Positions 11,470 through 21,165 of a stretch of 64,000 nucleotides of DNA are shown here, piece after piece. The number at the start of each line of letters is the position of its first letter. Position 1 is the first letter of the stretch. This DNA comes from Microbacterium sp. T2.11-28 (lineage in GTDB: Bacteria > Actinomycetota > Actinomycetes > Actinomycetales > Microbacteriaceae): the NCBI RefSeq assembly GCF_950097975.1, contig NZ_CATNHF010000001.1, positions 124,001 through 188,000 on the forward strand. Reading direction: 5' to 3'. The position numbers and the translations under genes were made by a program. The notes beneath the pieces were generated by a model. It had not been told where the DNA came from. It searched no databases and was given only the letters and a program-made list of their open reading frames with translations.

Positions 11470-12261
11470 TCACGCTGCCGCGCGGTCGACCGCGTCGTCC
11501 TGGTGTTTCGGGTAGAGCGCCCGGACGGCCAGCCACGTCACGGCGACCAGGGGCGCGAACAGCGGAAGACCCATGATCAGCTTGAGCGTTCCGAGCGTCG
11601 TGACATCGCCCGCGAAGTACAGCGGGAGCTGCACGCCCAGGCGCGCGAAGAACAGCGCCGACCAGGCGATGGCGAGCCAGAAGAAGACCCGTCGCTTGCG
11701 CCGATCGCGTCGCCAGTCGGTCCCCTCGTTCATGAGGAACCCGGCGGCGAGCCCGATGAGCGACCACCCGACGAGGGCCGACACGAGGAAGGCGGTGCCG
11801 TACACCGCGTTGGTGATGAGCCCCGGCACGAAGTTGTCCTCGCCGCGCCCGGTCCACAGCGCGAGGCCCGCGGCCGCCGCGGTGGCGACCAGCCCGCCCA
11901 GCGCGGCGCTCAGCGTCGTGCGCTGGACGAGCCGCACCACGGTGAACAGCGCCGCGATGCCGACGGAGACGAGCAGCGACAGCACGAGATCGCTGGTGAC
12001 GGTGAACAGGACGACGAACGCGAGCCCGGGCAGCACGGCTTCGAGCAGGCCCCGCCAGCCGCCCATCGCCTGCCACACGACGTGCCCGGTCGACGCATCG
12101 GCCGCCGGATCGATCCCGGCACGCCGCGCCGCGCCGCCGAGGGCCTGTCCGATGAGGTCGGACGCGCGGGGGTCGGCCGACGCGGGCTCGGGAGGCGTGA
12201 GGTCCGGGCGCCGCTCCGTGTGCTCCCGGGCGGCGTCCGGCTCGCCGGCGGAGGCGCTCAC
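11470..12261 (-). CDS. DUF3159 family membrane protein
   Basis: The product is 263 residues. The first ~60 are polar (RRPDLTPPEPASADPRASDL); the rest carries about six hydrophobic segments, including LLEAVLPGLAFVVLFTVT, a second near LVLSLLVSVGIAALF, and a third near AALGGLVATAAAAGLALW, so it is a polytopic membrane protein. The pattern matches the actinobacteria-specific DUF3159 family, conserved beside dut and DUF3710; its function is not known to me. The start overlaps the stop of the DUF3710 gene by 4 bases, which indicates translational coupling in a dut-DUF3710-DUF3159 operon. The stop lies next to the AT-rich palindrome upstream of acnA. Confidence 0.85.
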   Translation of the reverse strand: MSASAGEPDAAREHTERRPDLTPPEPASADPRASDLIGQALGGAARRAGIDPAADASTGHVVWQAMGGWRGLLEAVLPGLAFVVLFTVTSDLVLSLLVSVGIAALFTVVRLVQRTTLSAALGGLVATAAAAGLALWTGRGEDNFVPGLITNAVYGTAFLVSALVGWSLIGLAAGFLMNEGTDWRRDRRKRRVFFWLAIAWSALFFARLGVQLPLYFAGDVTTLGTLKLIMGLPLFAPLVAVTWLAVRALYPKHQDDAVDRAAA

Positions 12262-12842
12262 GCGGTACCGGGAGCGGCGGGCATCTTGAGCGGGATGAGG
12301 TCCCGGGGAGGCATCGGCGTGCCGCCGCGGACCACCACGATCGAACGGAACAGATCCTCGACCTTGGCGGCGGCCTCGACGTCGGCCGCTGCGGCGCCGC
12401 CGATCACGCCGCGCAGGAACCAGCGGGGGCCGTCCACGCCCACGAATCGCGCGATCCGCTTGCCGCCGCCCCCCTCGGGGCCGGCGACGGGGACCTCCGC
12501 GAGCAGCTCGTGTCCGAGCGGTCCCTCGCGCTCCTCCACGCGGCCGCCCTGCTGGCGGATCTGCTGGCGGATCTGCTCACGGGTCTCGTCCCAGAGGCCG
12601 GTCGACCGCGGCGCGGCGAAGGGCTGCACCTGCAGTGTGGACTCCGCGTAGTCGAGCCCCACGGCGACGATCCGCTTGGTCTGCTCCTCCACCTCGAGGC
12701 GGAGGTTCAGCCCCTCGCGCGGCAGGATCTTGATGCCGCCCAGGTCGATGTACGGGCGCACCGGATTGGCCTCGGACTCGTCGAACGGGCCGCTCGCGGC
12801 GCGGTCAGTCGGTGCGGCCTTGCGCAGCTCGCCGTCGGTCAT
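12258..12842 (-). CDS. DUF3710 family protein
   Basis: The product is a 194-residue soluble protein matching the actinobacterial DUF3710 family by sequence style and position: an N-terminal acidic tail, then GPFDESEANPVRPYIDLGGI, the segment LRLEVEEQTKRIVAVGL, and a C-terminal GVDGPRWFLRGVIGG. There is no signal peptide or membrane segment. The gene overlaps dut upstream by 4 bases and DUF3159 downstream by 4 bases, so the three are almost certainly co-translated. The family has no firmly assigned activity that I know of. Confidence 0.87.
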   Translation of the reverse strand: MTDGELRKAAPTDRAASGPFDESEANPVRPYIDLGGIKILPREGLNLRLEVEEQTKRIVAVGLDYAESTLQVQPFAAPRSTGLWDETREQIRQQIRQQGGRVEEREGPLGHELLAEVPVAGPEGGGGKRIARFVGVDGPRWFLRGVIGGAAAADVEAAAKVEDLFRSIVVVRGGTPMPPRDLIPLKMPAAPGTA

Positions 12843-13276
12843 GCGGGTGTTCCTGTCTGATAGCCGGTGGATCCGAATCCCCCTTCGCCGCGGGTGCTCT
12901 CGGGAAGCTCGTCGACGGGGAGGAAGGTGACGCGCGGTACGGGCATGATCACGATCTGCGCGATGCGGTCGCCGGGGGCGATGTCGTAGGCCGCGGTGGC
13001 GTCGGTGTTGAGCAGCGACACCTTGATCTCGCCGCGGTAGCCCGCATCGACCGTCCCGGGGGCGTTGACGATCGTGATGCCGTGCTTGGCCGCCAGGCCG
13101 CTGCGCGGGACCACGAAGGCGACGTAGCCGTCGGGGAGGGCGATCCGCACGCCGGTGCCGACGAGGGCGCGCTGTCCCGGCTCGAGGCGGACGGCCTCGG
13201 TGGAGACGAGGTCGGCGCCCGCGTCGCCCGGGTGGGCGTAGGCGGGTACGTGCGATGCGATGATGGGAATGTCCAC
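12839..13276 (-). CDS. dut: Deoxyuridine 5'-triphosphate nucleotidohydrolase (dUTPase)
   Basis: This 145-residue trimeric-type dUTPase hydrolyses dUTP to dUMP and PPi, keeping uracil out of DNA and feeding dTMP synthesis. All five motifs are visible: PGDAGADL, the PRSGLA motif, GTVDAGYRGEI, RIAQIVI and the C-terminal P-loop-like GEGGFGSTG. A GTG start at 13276 is preferred: GGAG lies 9 bases upstream and the protein begins VDIPIIASHVP as in relatives. Downstream genes overlap it. The divergent DUF3093 gene starts about 34 bases away, so the two share a very short promoter region. Confidence 0.95.
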   Translation of the reverse strand: MDIPIIASHVPAYAHPGDAGADLVSTEAVRLEPGQRALVGTGVRIALPDGYVAFVVPRSGLAAKHGITIVNAPGTVDAGYRGEIKVSLLNTDATAAYDIAPGDRIAQIVIMPVPRVTFLPVDELPESTRGEGGFGSTGYQTGTPA

Positions 13277-13309
13277 ACTTTGGATCACTCCATGAGGGTA
13301 ATGCACAAG

Positions 13310-13777
13310 ATGACGAGCGGCCTGAGACCGTCGACGACCACCTACCGCGAACGGCTGAGCCCCTCGCTGTGGGTCCTCGCCGCCGCCGCCGTGAGTGCGC
13401 CCATGGTGGCGCTCGTCTTCGTGCCCCTCGACGCGACCGTCGCCCTGGTCGCCGGCGTGCTCGTGGCCGCGGCCCTCATCGGCGGTCTCGTGCTGTCCTC
13501 GCCCGAGATCCGGGTCGAGGCGGGCGAGCTGCGGGTGGGTCGCGCGCACGTGCCCGTCGTTCTCCTCGGCGAGCCGGAGACCGCGGACGCCGAGCGGGCG
13601 CGGCTCCTGCGCGGGCCGGGGCTCTCCCGGTCGGCCTGGCACCTGTTCCGGCCGGGCATCGACGGCGTGGTGCGCGTCCCCCTCGAAGATGCCGGCGATC
13701 CCGTCACGGAGTGGGTCTTCTCGACGCGCACCCCGGACCGCGTCGCCGCGGCGATCCGTCGCGCTCAGCGCTCCTGA
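13310..13777 (+). CDS. DUF3093 family membrane protein
   Basis: The product is 155 residues with two adjacent hydrophobic segments near the N-terminus (SLWVLAAAAVSAPMVALVF and ATVALVAGVLVAAALIGGLV), followed by a cytoplasmic domain containing RVEAGELRVGRAHVPV, GLSRSAWHLFRPG and a C-terminal TEWVFSTRTPDRVAAAI. This matches DUF3093, a conserved actinobacterial partner gene of dut. Three in-frame ATGs exist (13292, 13301, 13310); the last gives the family N-terminus (TTTYRERLSPSLW) and has GAGGG 11 bases upstream. It is divergent from dut and convergent with DUF4193. No activity is known to me. Confidence 0.83.
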   Translation: MTSGLRPSTTTYRERLSPSLWVLAAAAVSAPMVALVFVPLDATVALVAGVLVAAALIGGLVLSSPEIRVEAGELRVGRAHVPVVLLGEPETADAERARLLRGPGLSRSAWHLFRPGIDGVVRVPLEDAGDPVTEWVFSTRTPDRVAAAIRRAQRS

Positions 13778-13784
13778 ACGCGAC

Positions 13785-13815
13785 CGCGCGGCCCGGCCGA
13801 GGACCGGACCGCGCG
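13785..13815. terminator. Candidate terminator between DUF3093 and DUF4193 genes
   Basis: An imperfect GC-rich inverted repeat (CGCGCGGCCCGGCC against GGACCGGACCGCGCG, two mismatches) fills the 52-base gap between these converging genes. No T-run follows on either strand. Confidence 0.35.
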
Positions 13816-13829
13816 TGCGGCGGAGGCCG

Positions 13830-14123
13830 TCAGGCCGCGCACTCCCGGCACACGGCGCCGATGGCGGACTCGTGGTCGATCTGGGTGCGGTGCTTCACGA
13901 GGAAGCACTCGATGCAGGTGAACTCGTCCTCCTGCGGCGGCAGCACGACGACGTCGAGCTCGAGGTCCGACAGGTCGGCGCCGGGCAGCTCGAAGCCGGA
14001 GGGGTTGTCCGCATCCTCGGAGTCGACAGATCCCGACAGCTTGTCGGGGACGCGCTCCTTGAGGGCCTCGATCGACTCGCTGTCGTCGTCGGTCTTGCGG
14101 GGGGCGTCGTAATCCGTAGCCAT
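13830..14123 (-). CDS. DUF4193 family protein (small acidic, four-Cys)
   Basis: The product is a 97-residue acidic protein matching the actinobacterial DUF4193 family. It starts MATDYDAPRKTDDDSES, has the acidic core LSDLELDVVVLPPQEDE, and ends in a Cys/His-rich segment (FTCIECFLVKHRTQ ... AVCRECAA) whose paired CxxC motifs look like a zinc-binding knuckle. The start is the ATG at 14123; longer in-frame extensions run antisense through sepH. It is conserved next to dut and sepH in actinobacteria, and its role is unknown to me. It is transcribed divergently from sepH across a 217-base gap that holds marked secondary structure. Confidence 0.87.
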   Translation of the reverse strand: MATDYDAPRKTDDDSESIEALKERVPDKLSGSVDSEDADNPSGFELPGADLSDLELDVVVLPPQEDEFTCIECFLVKHRTQIDHESAIGAVCRECAA

Positions 14124-14162
14124 TGCTCGAGCGTCTCTACTTCCAGGGTTTCGTGATTGCAT

Positions 14163-14220
14163 GCCCGTACGGGCGGCCATAGTTTGCACGACGGGACTGC
14201 ATTTCGCAAATGCCGTCGTG
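14163..14220. other. Structured intergenic segment between DUF4193 and sepH
   Basis: There are two elements. A perfect 12-bp palindrome GCCCGTACGGGC lies at 14163-14174. A long bulged hairpin follows at 14187-14220: CACGACG pairs with CGTCGTG, then after a 5-base bulge GCATTT pairs with AAATGC around a CGC loop. It lies between divergent genes, where no terminator is expected, so it may be an operator region or a structured 5' leader. Confidence 0.45.
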
Positions 14221-14340
14221 GCCGGGCCGTGACCGGGCGGGTTCGTCGCGTCAAACTCGCGGCACGCGCGGGATATTCCCTTCATCCGAGAGGCCGCGTG
14301 ACACCATGGGCGGACACGCAGGATCTGGAGGGTGTTTCGC

Positions 14341-15384
14341 ATGGAGCAGCTCAAAGTCATCGGCATCGAAGACGGCGTGCTCGTGCTCGCCACCGAGTCG
14401 GGCGATCGCTTCGCCCTTCCCGTCGACGAGACGCTTCGCGCGCAGCTGCGGCGGACGACGCGCGACCCGGAGTCGCGCGCCGCGCGGCCGAGTCCGCGCG
14501 ACATCCAGTCGCACATCCGTGCCGGACTCTCGGCGGAGGAGGTCGCCGGCCTGCTCGGCATCCGCGTCGAGGACGTCGCCCGCTTCGAAGGTCCTGTGCT
14601 CGCCGAGCGCGAGCACATCGTCGGCCAGGCTCTCGCCGTCCCGGTGCTGATCAGCGGCGAGCTCGACCCCGACGCCCAGCCCACCTTCGGCACGGCCGTG
14701 CGCGCCAAGCTCGCCGAGGCCGGTGCCGTGGGCGAGCGCTGGACGAGCTGGCGGGAGTCGACGGGCTGGATCGTGAAGCTCGAGTTCACGGCGGGCGACG
14801 TCGACCACGACGCGCGGTGGACCTTCGACCCCCGTCGCGCCACCCTCGCACCGCAGAACGCCGACGCGACCCAGCTGTCCCGGCAGGGCTCGCTGCCCGA
14901 GGGACTGATCCCGCGCCTGCGGGCGCTGGACTCCTCCGGAGTGAAGGACGCCTCGCGCTTCGACAGCGGCGCGTTCGGTCCGCGACGACTGCCCGACGCC
15001 GACCTGGAGGCGCCCGAGGTCCGCGAGCCGGCCTCTCCGGCGGTGCAGCAGGCCGCCATCAAGCGGGCCCCCGACCAGGCGATCACCTCCACCGACACGG
15101 CGGATCTCCTTGAGGCGCTGCGGCGCCGGCGCGGACAGCGCGAGGCGATGCCGGGCGAGTCCGATGGGGCGTCCGCCACCCACTCCGCGCCGCGGGCCTC
15201 GTCGACCCCGGTGGCGCTCTTCGACGCGCTCGAGCCGGGATACGACGACGAGCCGGCACCGGCCGAGCCTGCGGCATCGGCCGATGAGGATCCCGCCCCG
15301 GCCGACACGTCCCGCCGGAAGGGCCGGACCTCGATGCCGTCCTGGGACGAGATCGTCTTCGGCGCGCGCACCGAAGACGGCTGA
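14341..15384 (+). CDS. sepH: SepH, actinobacterial cell-division regulator (DUF3071)
   Basis: The product is 347 residues. The N-terminal ~165 residues form the conserved DUF3071 domain with a helix-turn-helix (SPRDIQSHIRAGLSAEEVAG ... GIRVEDVARFEGPV), followed by a W-rich strand segment (GERWTSWRESTGWIVKLEFT). The rest is a long disordered tail ending in a conserved basic/aromatic motif (SRRKGRTSMPSWDEIVFG). From established work on Streptomyces and Mycobacterium, SepH binds FtsZ and promotes its assembly during division. The ATG at 14341 follows a GGAGGG at 14327-14332; an in-frame GTG three codons earlier is less well placed. The neighbouring DUF4193 and dut genes match the usual order. 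Confidence 0.9.
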   Translation: MEQLKVIGIEDGVLVLATESGDRFALPVDETLRAQLRRTTRDPESRAARPSPRDIQSHIRAGLSAEEVAGLLGIRVEDVARFEGPVLAEREHIVGQALAVPVLISGELDPDAQPTFGTAVRAKLAEAGAVGERWTSWRESTGWIVKLEFTAGDVDHDARWTFDPRRATLAPQNADATQLSRQGSLPEGLIPRLRALDSSGVKDASRFDSGAFGPRRLPDADLEAPEVREPASPAVQQAAIKRAPDQAITSTDTADLLEALRRRRGQREAMPGESDGASATHSAPRASSTPVALFDALEPGYDDEPAPAEPAASADEDPAPADTSRRKGRTSMPSWDEIVFGARTEDG

Positions 15385-15395
15385 CGCCTGCGGGG

Positions 15396-16529
15396 TCAGC
15401 GCGCGAATGCGCCCAGGCGGATGAGCGGCACGACGCGCTCATCGTCGGTCAGCGATCCGTGCTGCCCGATCATGCGCTGCGGGCGCTTGTCCGCCTCGCG
15501 GTCGTCGTAGTAGACGATCCCGCTCCGCGCGGCGACGAGCACATCGCCGATGCGCGGCAGCACCTCGGGGTCGACGACCGGCCCGAACAGCCCGGCGGAG
15601 ACCGCCTCGTCGCGGGACATGACCCAGGAACGATGTCCCTCGGCTTCACTCCAGCGATCCCTCACTGCGGGGGCCGCGCCGTCCTCGGCGTAGAGGTGGA
15701 GCATCCTCGGCTCCCCTCCCACGAGGCGAACGCCCTCCCACAGGGCGTCGCCCTCCCCCACGAGCACCTGTCGGTGGGCGGGGACGTCGATCATGCCGTG
15801 ATCGGCGGTCACCACCGCGCCGACATCCTGCCCGAGCGCGCTGTCGAGCGCCGTGACCGCGGCGTCGAGCTGCTCCAATCCAGCCGTCCAGCGATCGCTC
15901 TCCCAGCCGTGGGCGTGGCCCAGCGAATCCAGCTCCGGCACGTACACGTAGGCGAGGGCGCCCTCCGCCGCGGTGGTGAGCTCGGCGGCCCGCAGGAGCC
16001 GATCCTCGAGGTCGTCGACGCCGACGAAGTCCGCGCCGCGCTGGATGGCCCGCGTGAAGCCGGTGCCCCCGTACATGGCCTTCGTCACGACGAAGCAGGG
16101 GCGCCCGGCCGCCGACTCCGACGCCAGCAGGGGGGTCGCGCGCTGCCAGGTGAGCGGATCGAGACCGTCGGTCTCCCAGCCCCGGAGCTGATTGGAGACC
16201 GTGTCGGTGCCCGGCACCCTCGCCCGGTAGCCGACGATCCCGTGCACGCCGGCAGGCGTCCCCGTGAGCAGGCCGGTGAGGGCTGTCGCCGTCGTCGACG
16301 GGAAGACCGTGCGCGCGGCGTCCTTCTTGCCCATCCGCGACGAGAGGAATCGCGCGTGCCCGGAGCGCGCGGCGAGGTTTCTCCGCCCGAGTCCGTCGAC
16401 CACCAGGACGAGCGCCGACCTCGCCGGCGGGAACCAGTCCGACCCCCCGCTCAGCGCGGCGATCGACTGCGGCACGACACCGGTGAGGCTCCGGGCCGAC
16501 GGCGGGTCCACGGGTAGGCTGAGAGGCAT
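15396..16529 (-). CDS. Alkaline phosphatase-superfamily nucleotide pyrophosphatase/phosphodiesterase
   Basis: The product is a 377-residue protein of the type I phosphodiesterase / nucleotide pyrophosphatase family (alkaline phosphatase superfamily). Metal-binding and nucleophile positions are visible: [11 protein letters not shown] (first Asp), [14 protein letters not shown] (Thr/Ser nucleophile region), [13 protein letters not shown] (Asp and His), [11 protein letters not shown] (Asp-His) and a final GQHGSLT His. There is no signal peptide, so it is likely cytoplasmic. The substrate cannot be told from sequence. It is divergent from parC by 77 bases and convergent with sepH. Confidence 0.85.
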   Translation of the reverse strand: MPLSLPVDPPSARSLTGVVPQSIAALSGGSDWFPPARSALVLVVDGLGRRNLAARSGHARFLSSRMGKKDAARTVFPSTTATALTGLLTGTPAGVHGIVGYRARVPGTDTVSNQLRGWETDGLDPLTWQRATPLLASESAAGRPCFVVTKAMYGGTGFTRAIQRGADFVGVDDLEDRLLRAAELTTAAEGALAYVYVPELDSLGHAHGWESDRWTAGLEQLDAAVTALDSALGQDVGAVVTADHGMIDVPAHRQVLVGEGDALWEGVRLVGGEPRMLHLYAEDGAAPAVRDRWSEAEGHRSWVMSRDEAVSAGLFGPVVDPEVLPRIGDVLVAARSGIVYYDDREADKRPQRMIGQHGSLTDDERVVPLIRLGAFAR

Positions 16530-16606
16530 CGGGGTCAGTCTCGCACACCACCCGGCGGCGCCCCTCCCGTCACTTCGTCCCTGTCTTCGGAGGACCGCTC
16601 AGACCC

Positions 16607-19069
16607 ATGGCCGTTTCGCGCACTGACACCGACTCCGCCGGCGGCGGCGAACGCATCGAGGACGTCGACGTCTCGGCCGAGATGCAGGGGTCCTTCCTCG
16701 AGTACGCGTACTCCGTGATCTACTCCCGTGCGCTGCCCGACGCGCGCGACGGGCTGAAGCCGGTGCAGCGGCGCATCCTCTTCCAGATGGCGGACATGGG
16801 CCTGCGACCCGATCGCGGGCACGTCAAGAGCGCCCGCGTCGTCGGCGAGGTGATGGGAAAGCTCCACCCCCACGGCGATTCGGCGATCTACGACGCCCTC
16901 GTGCGCCTCGCCCAGGACTTCGCACTGCGGGTGCCTCTCGTCGACGGGCACGGCAACTTCGGATCGCTCGACGACGGCCCCGCCGCTGCGCGGTACACCG
17001 AGGCGCGGCTCGCGCCGTCGGCCCTGGCGCTGACGGAGAACCTCGACGAGGACGTCGTCGACTTCATCCCCAACTACGACGGGCAGTTCCAGCAGCCCGA
17101 CGTGCTCCCTGCTGCCTTCCCCAACCTGCTCGTCAACGGCACCACCGGCATCGCGGTCGGCATGGCCACGAACATGGCGCCGCACAACCTCATCGAGGTC
17201 GTCGCCGCGGCGATCCATCTGCTCGAGAACCCGGACGCCTCCCTCGAAGACCTCATGGAGTTCGTTCCGGGCCCCGATCTGCCCGGTGGCGGCGTGATCG
17301 TGGGCCTCGACGGGGTGAAGGACGCCTACGCGAGCGGACGCGGCACGTTCCGCACCCGCGCCAAGGTGTCGGTCGAATCGCTCGGCCCCCGCCGCACCGG
17401 ACTCGTGATCACCGAGCTCCCCTACCTCGTGGGCCCCGAGCGCGTCATCGAGAAGATCAAGGACGCCGTCACCGCGAAGAAGCTGACCGGCATCGCCGAT
17501 GTCACCGACCTGACCGACCGCAACCACGGTCTCCGTCTCGTGATCGGCATCAAGACCGGCTTCGATCCGAACGCCGTGCTCGAGCAGCTCTACCGGCTGA
17601 CGCCGCTCGAGGACTCCTTCGGCATCAACAACGTCGCGCTCGTCGACGGCCAGCCCCAGACACTCGGGCTGCGCGATCTGCTCCGGGTCTACCTGGACCA
17701 CCGGATCCAGGTCGTCACGCGGCGCAGCCGGCACCGCCTGGGCCGCCGCCAGGAGCGCCTGCACCTGGTCGAGGGCCTCCTCATCGCCATCCTCGACATC
17801 GACGAGGTCATCCAGGTGATCCGCACCTCGGACGACGGCGAGCAGGCCCGGACCCGCCTCATGGACGTGTTCGACCTCTCCCAGCCGCAGGCGGAGTACA
17901 TCCTGGAGCTGCGGCTGCGCCGCCTGACGAAGTTCTCCCGCGTCGAGCTGGAGACCGAGCGCGACGCGCTGAAGGCGGAGATCGCGCAGCTCGAAGAGCT
18001 CCTGGCCAGCGAGGTGCTGCTGCGCCAGCAGGTCGCCCGCGAGCTCGATGCGGCCGCCGAGGCGTACGGCACGCCGCGGCGCACACTGCTGCTCAACGGC
18101 GGGCCCGTGGCGTCGCGCTCTCGCGCGAGCGCGGCGGCCGCCGACCTGCAGATCGCCGACGCCCCCTGCCGGGTCTTCCTCTCCGCCACCGGCCGCATGG
18201 TCCGTGCCGAGACGGCCGAGGCAGCGATCGTGCCCCCCGCGCGGCGCTCGAAGCACGACGCCATCCGCTCGGCGGTCGACGCCACGACGCGGGGCGATCT
18301 CGGTGCGGTGACCAGCCGCGGGCGTCTCGTGCGCTTCTCCCCCGTCGACCTGCCGTCGGTGCCGGCCAACTCGGTGCAGCTGGCGGCGGGCACGCGGGCG
18401 GACCAGTACCTCGGCCTGCCGAGCGGGGAGCATGTGGTGGCGATCGTCCCGCTCTCGGACGACTCCGCCGCCGCGCCCACGATCGCCCTCGGCACGCTTC
18501 AGGGCGTCGTCAAGCGCGTCGCCGTGAGCGAGCTGGCCAACAACAAGAGCGATGCCGAGATCATCGCGCTCAAGCCCGGCGACAGCGTGGTGGGAGCGGC
18601 GCTCGCGCCGGACGACGTCGAGCTCGTGTTCGTGACCTCCGACGCGCAGCTGCTGCGCTTCGGCGCCGACGCCGTCCGTCCCCAGGGGCGCGCTGCGGGC
18701 GGCATGGCGGGCATCCGGGTGACGCCGGGCGAGCGGGTGATCGCGTTCACGGCGCTGACGGCCTCCGACGACACCGTCGTGGCGACGATCGCCGGATCGT
18801 CGCAGTCCCTGCCCGGAACCGACGCCGGCTCGGGCAAGGTGTCGGTGTTCGCGGAGTTCCCGCCGAAGGGCCGCGGCACCGGTGGAGTGCGCGCCCAGCG
18901 GTTCCTGAAGGGCGAGGACAGCCTCGCGCTCGCCTGGATCGGCGACGACCCGCGGGCCGTCGGCGCAGATGGATCGGTCCGTCAGCTCCCGCCTGCCGGG
19001 GCCAAGCGCGACGCCTCGGGCCAGATGCTCGACGCCGTCATCGGCGCGATCGGGTCCGCGGTCGGCTGA
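16607..19069 (+). CDS. parC: DNA topoisomerase IV subunit A (GyrA/ParC family)
   Basis: This 820-residue type IIA topoisomerase A subunit cuts and religates DNA to decatenate or relax chromosomes. The N-terminal breakage-reunion domain carries [19 protein letters not shown], the winged-helix [18 protein letters not shown], and the catalytic Tyr near residue 130 in [10 protein letters not shown] long coiled-coil (residues ~340-480) follows. The C-terminal beta-pinwheel lacks a recognisable GyrA box (QRRGGRG), favouring topoisomerase IV over gyrase. The partner ParE is encoded convergently, 5 bases from its stop, rather than in an operon. Confidence 0.9.
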   Translation: MAVSRTDTDSAGGGERIEDVDVSAEMQGSFLEYAYSVIYSRALPDARDGLKPVQRRILFQMADMGLRPDRGHVKSARVVGEVMGKLHPHGDSAIYDALVRLAQDFALRVPLVDGHGNFGSLDDGPAAARYTEARLAPSALALTENLDEDVVDFIPNYDGQFQQPDVLPAAFPNLLVNGTTGIAVGMATNMAPHNLIEVVAAAIHLLENPDASLEDLMEFVPGPDLPGGGVIVGLDGVKDAYASGRGTFRTRAKVSVESLGPRRTGLVITELPYLVGPERVIEKIKDAVTAKKLTGIADVTDLTDRNHGLRLVIGIKTGFDPNAVLEQLYRLTPLEDSFGINNVALVDGQPQTLGLRDLLRVYLDHRIQVVTRRSRHRLGRRQERLHLVEGLLIAILDIDEVIQVIRTSDDGEQARTRLMDVFDLSQPQAEYILELRLRRLTKFSRVELETERDALKAEIAQLEELLASEVLLRQQVARELDAAAEAYGTPRRTLLLNGGPVASRSRASAAAADLQIADAPCRVFLSATGRMVRAETAEAAIVPPARRSKHDAIRSAVDATTRGDLGAVTSRGRLVRFSPVDLPSVPANSVQLAAGTRADQYLGLPSGEHVVAIVPLSDDSAAAPTIALGTLQGVVKRVAVSELANNKSDAEIIALKPGDSVVGAALAPDDVELVFVTSDAQLLRFGADAVRPQGRAAGGMAGIRVTPGERVIAFTALTASDDTVVATIAGSSQSLPGTDAGSGKVSVFAEFPPKGRGTGGVRAQRFLKGEDSLALAWIGDDPRAVGADGSVRQLPPAGAKRDASGQMLDAVIGAIGSAVG

Positions 19070-19074
19070 CGCGA

Positions 19075-21165
19075 TCAGGCGTCGATGGCCTCGCGGTCCA
19101 GGCGGTCGGCCGAGGACACGATGAAGTCGCGGCGCGGCGCCACCTCGGAGCCCATGAGGAGCTCGAACACGGTGGCGGCCATCTCGGCATCCTCGACCCG
19201 CACCCGGCGCAGGGTGCGGCCGCCCCGGTCCATCGTGGTCGTGGCGAGCTGATCCGCGTCCATCTCGCCGAGTCCCTTGTAGCGCTGCACGGGCTCCTGC
19301 CAGCGCTTGCCGGCGCGCTGGAGCTTCGACAGCAGGGCGTGGAGCTCCTTCTCGGAGTAGGTGTAGACGGTCTCGTTGGGCTTGGACCCCGGGTTCACGA
19401 CGATGACCCGGTGCAGCGGCGGGACAGCGGCGTACACGCGACCCTCCTCGATGAGGGGACGCATGTAGCGGAAGAAGAGCGTCAGCAGCAGGGTGCGGAT
19501 GTGCGCGCCGTCGACGTCGGCGTCGCTCATCAGGATGATCTTCCCGTAGCGCGCCGTCTCGATGTCGAACGAGCGGCCCGACCCGGCGCCGATCGTCTGG
19601 ATGATGGCGGCGCACTCCGCGTTGGACAGCATGTCGCTGATCGACGCCTTCTGCACGTTGAGGATCTTGCCGCGAATGGGCAGGAGCGCCTGGTACTCGC
19701 TGTTGCGGGCGTGCTTGGCGGTGCCGAGCGCCGAATCGCCCTCCACGATGAACAGCTCGGATTCGGCGACGTCGTTGGTGCGGCAGTCGGCGAGCTTGGC
19801 CGGGAGCGACGAGGACTCCAGTGCGTTCTTGCGGCGCTGGGTCTCCTTGTGCGTGCGCGCGGAGACGCGCGCCTTCATCTCGGACACGACCTTCTCGAGC
19901 AGGAGCGACGTCTGCGCCTTGTCCTCGCGCTTGCTGGAGGAGAACCGGGCCCCGAGCTGGGCGGCGACGACGCCGGCCACGATCGCACGGATGGCGGGGG
20001 TGCCGAGGACCTCCTTGGTCTGTCCCTCGAACTGCGGCTCGGGGAAGCTCACCGTCAGCACGGCCGTGAGCCCCGCGAGGATGTCGTCCTTCTCGATCTT
20101 GTCGTTCGCGCTCACCTTGAGCTTGCGGGCGTTCTGCTGCACCTGATCGCGGATCAGCTTCATCAGGCCCTGCTCGAAGCCCGACAGGTGGGTGCCGCCC
20201 TTGGGCGTGGAGATGATGTTGACGAAGGAGCGCGTGACGGTGTCGTAGCCGGTGCCCCAGCGCAGCGCGATGTCGACGTGGCAGGTGCGCTCGACCTCGG
20301 TGGGCACCATCGCGCCGGTCGGCTGGAGCACGGGAACGGTCTCGGTGAAGGTGCCGTCGCCCGTGAGGCGCCAGGTGTCGGTGACGGCGGCGTCGGGGGC
20401 GAGGTACTCGGCGAACTCCGAGATGCCGCCGTCGTAGCGGAAGCTGGTCTCGCGCGGGGCGGACGACTCGGCGCCGGGCACCGGTCGCTCGTCGACGAGC
20501 ACGATCTCCAGCCCGGGCACCAGGAAGGCGGTCTGGCGCGCACGCTGCTCCAGCTCCGCCAGGCCGAACTCGGCGTCCTTGGTGAAGATCTGCCGGTCGG
20601 CCCAGTAGCGGATGCGCGTGCCGGTCGCGCCGCGCGGCGCCTTCCCGATCACGCGCAGCTCGGAAGCCGCCTCGAACGGCGTGAAGGCGGCATCGAGCCC
20701 CGGTCCCGAGAAGATCCCCGGCTCGCCGCGGTGGAAGGACATGGCGTAGGTCTTGCCGGCGCGGTCGACCTCGACGTCGAGTCGCTCGGAGAGAGCGTTG
20801 ACCACCGAAGCGCCCACGCCGTGGAGACCGCCGGACGCGGCGTACGAGCCCCCGCCGAACTTGCCGCCGGCGTGGAGCTTGGTGAAGACGACCTCGACGC
20901 CGGTCAGGCCGGTGCGCGGCTCGACGTCGACGGGGATGCCTCGCGCGCGGTCGCGCACCTCGACGCTGCCGTCGGCGTGGAGCACGATGTCGATGCGCGA
21001 GCCGTGTCCCGCGAGGGCCTCGTCGACGGAGTTGTCGATGATCTCCCACGCGCAGTGCATGAGACCCCGGGAGTCGGTCGAGCCGATGTACATCCCGGGG
21101 CGCTTGCGGACGGCCTCGAGTCCTTCGAGCACCTGGAGGTGGTGGGCGGAATACTCGGCTGTCAC
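19075..21165 (-). CDS. parE: DNA topoisomerase IV subunit B (GyrB/ParE family)
   Basis: This 696-residue ATPase subunit of a type IIA topoisomerase works with the adjacent ParC. GHKL ATP-binding motifs are present: RKRPGMYIGSTD, EIIDNSVDEALAGHG, and GLHGVGASVVNALSERL. The TOPRIM domain carries LFIVEGDSALGTAKHARN and MSDADVDGAHIRTLLLT, and the C-terminal tail has QRYKGLGEMDADQL. A GTG at 21165 is chosen as start because TAEYSAHHLQVLEGLEAV follows directly and a GGAG precedes; the upstream extension (CRPGQGRPLSVS) is not conserved in style. It converges on parC. Confidence 0.91.
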   Translation of the reverse strand: MTAEYSAHHLQVLEGLEAVRKRPGMYIGSTDSRGLMHCAWEIIDNSVDEALAGHGSRIDIVLHADGSVEVRDRARGIPVDVEPRTGLTGVEVVFTKLHAGGKFGGGSYAASGGLHGVGASVVNALSERLDVEVDRAGKTYAMSFHRGEPGIFSGPGLDAAFTPFEAASELRVIGKAPRGATGTRIRYWADRQIFTKDAEFGLAELEQRARQTAFLVPGLEIVLVDERPVPGAESSAPRETSFRYDGGISEFAEYLAPDAAVTDTWRLTGDGTFTETVPVLQPTGAMVPTEVERTCHVDIALRWGTGYDTVTRSFVNIISTPKGGTHLSGFEQGLMKLIRDQVQQNARKLKVSANDKIEKDDILAGLTAVLTVSFPEPQFEGQTKEVLGTPAIRAIVAGVVAAQLGARFSSSKREDKAQTSLLLEKVVSEMKARVSARTHKETQRRKNALESSSLPAKLADCRTNDVAESELFIVEGDSALGTAKHARNSEYQALLPIRGKILNVQKASISDMLSNAECAAIIQTIGAGSGRSFDIETARYGKIILMSDADVDGAHIRTLLLTLFFRYMRPLIEEGRVYAAVPPLHRVIVVNPGSKPNETVYTYSEKELHALLSKLQRAGKRWQEPVQRYKGLGEMDADQLATTTMDRGGRTLRRVRVEDAEMAATVFELLMGSEVAPRRDFIVSSADRLDREAIDA

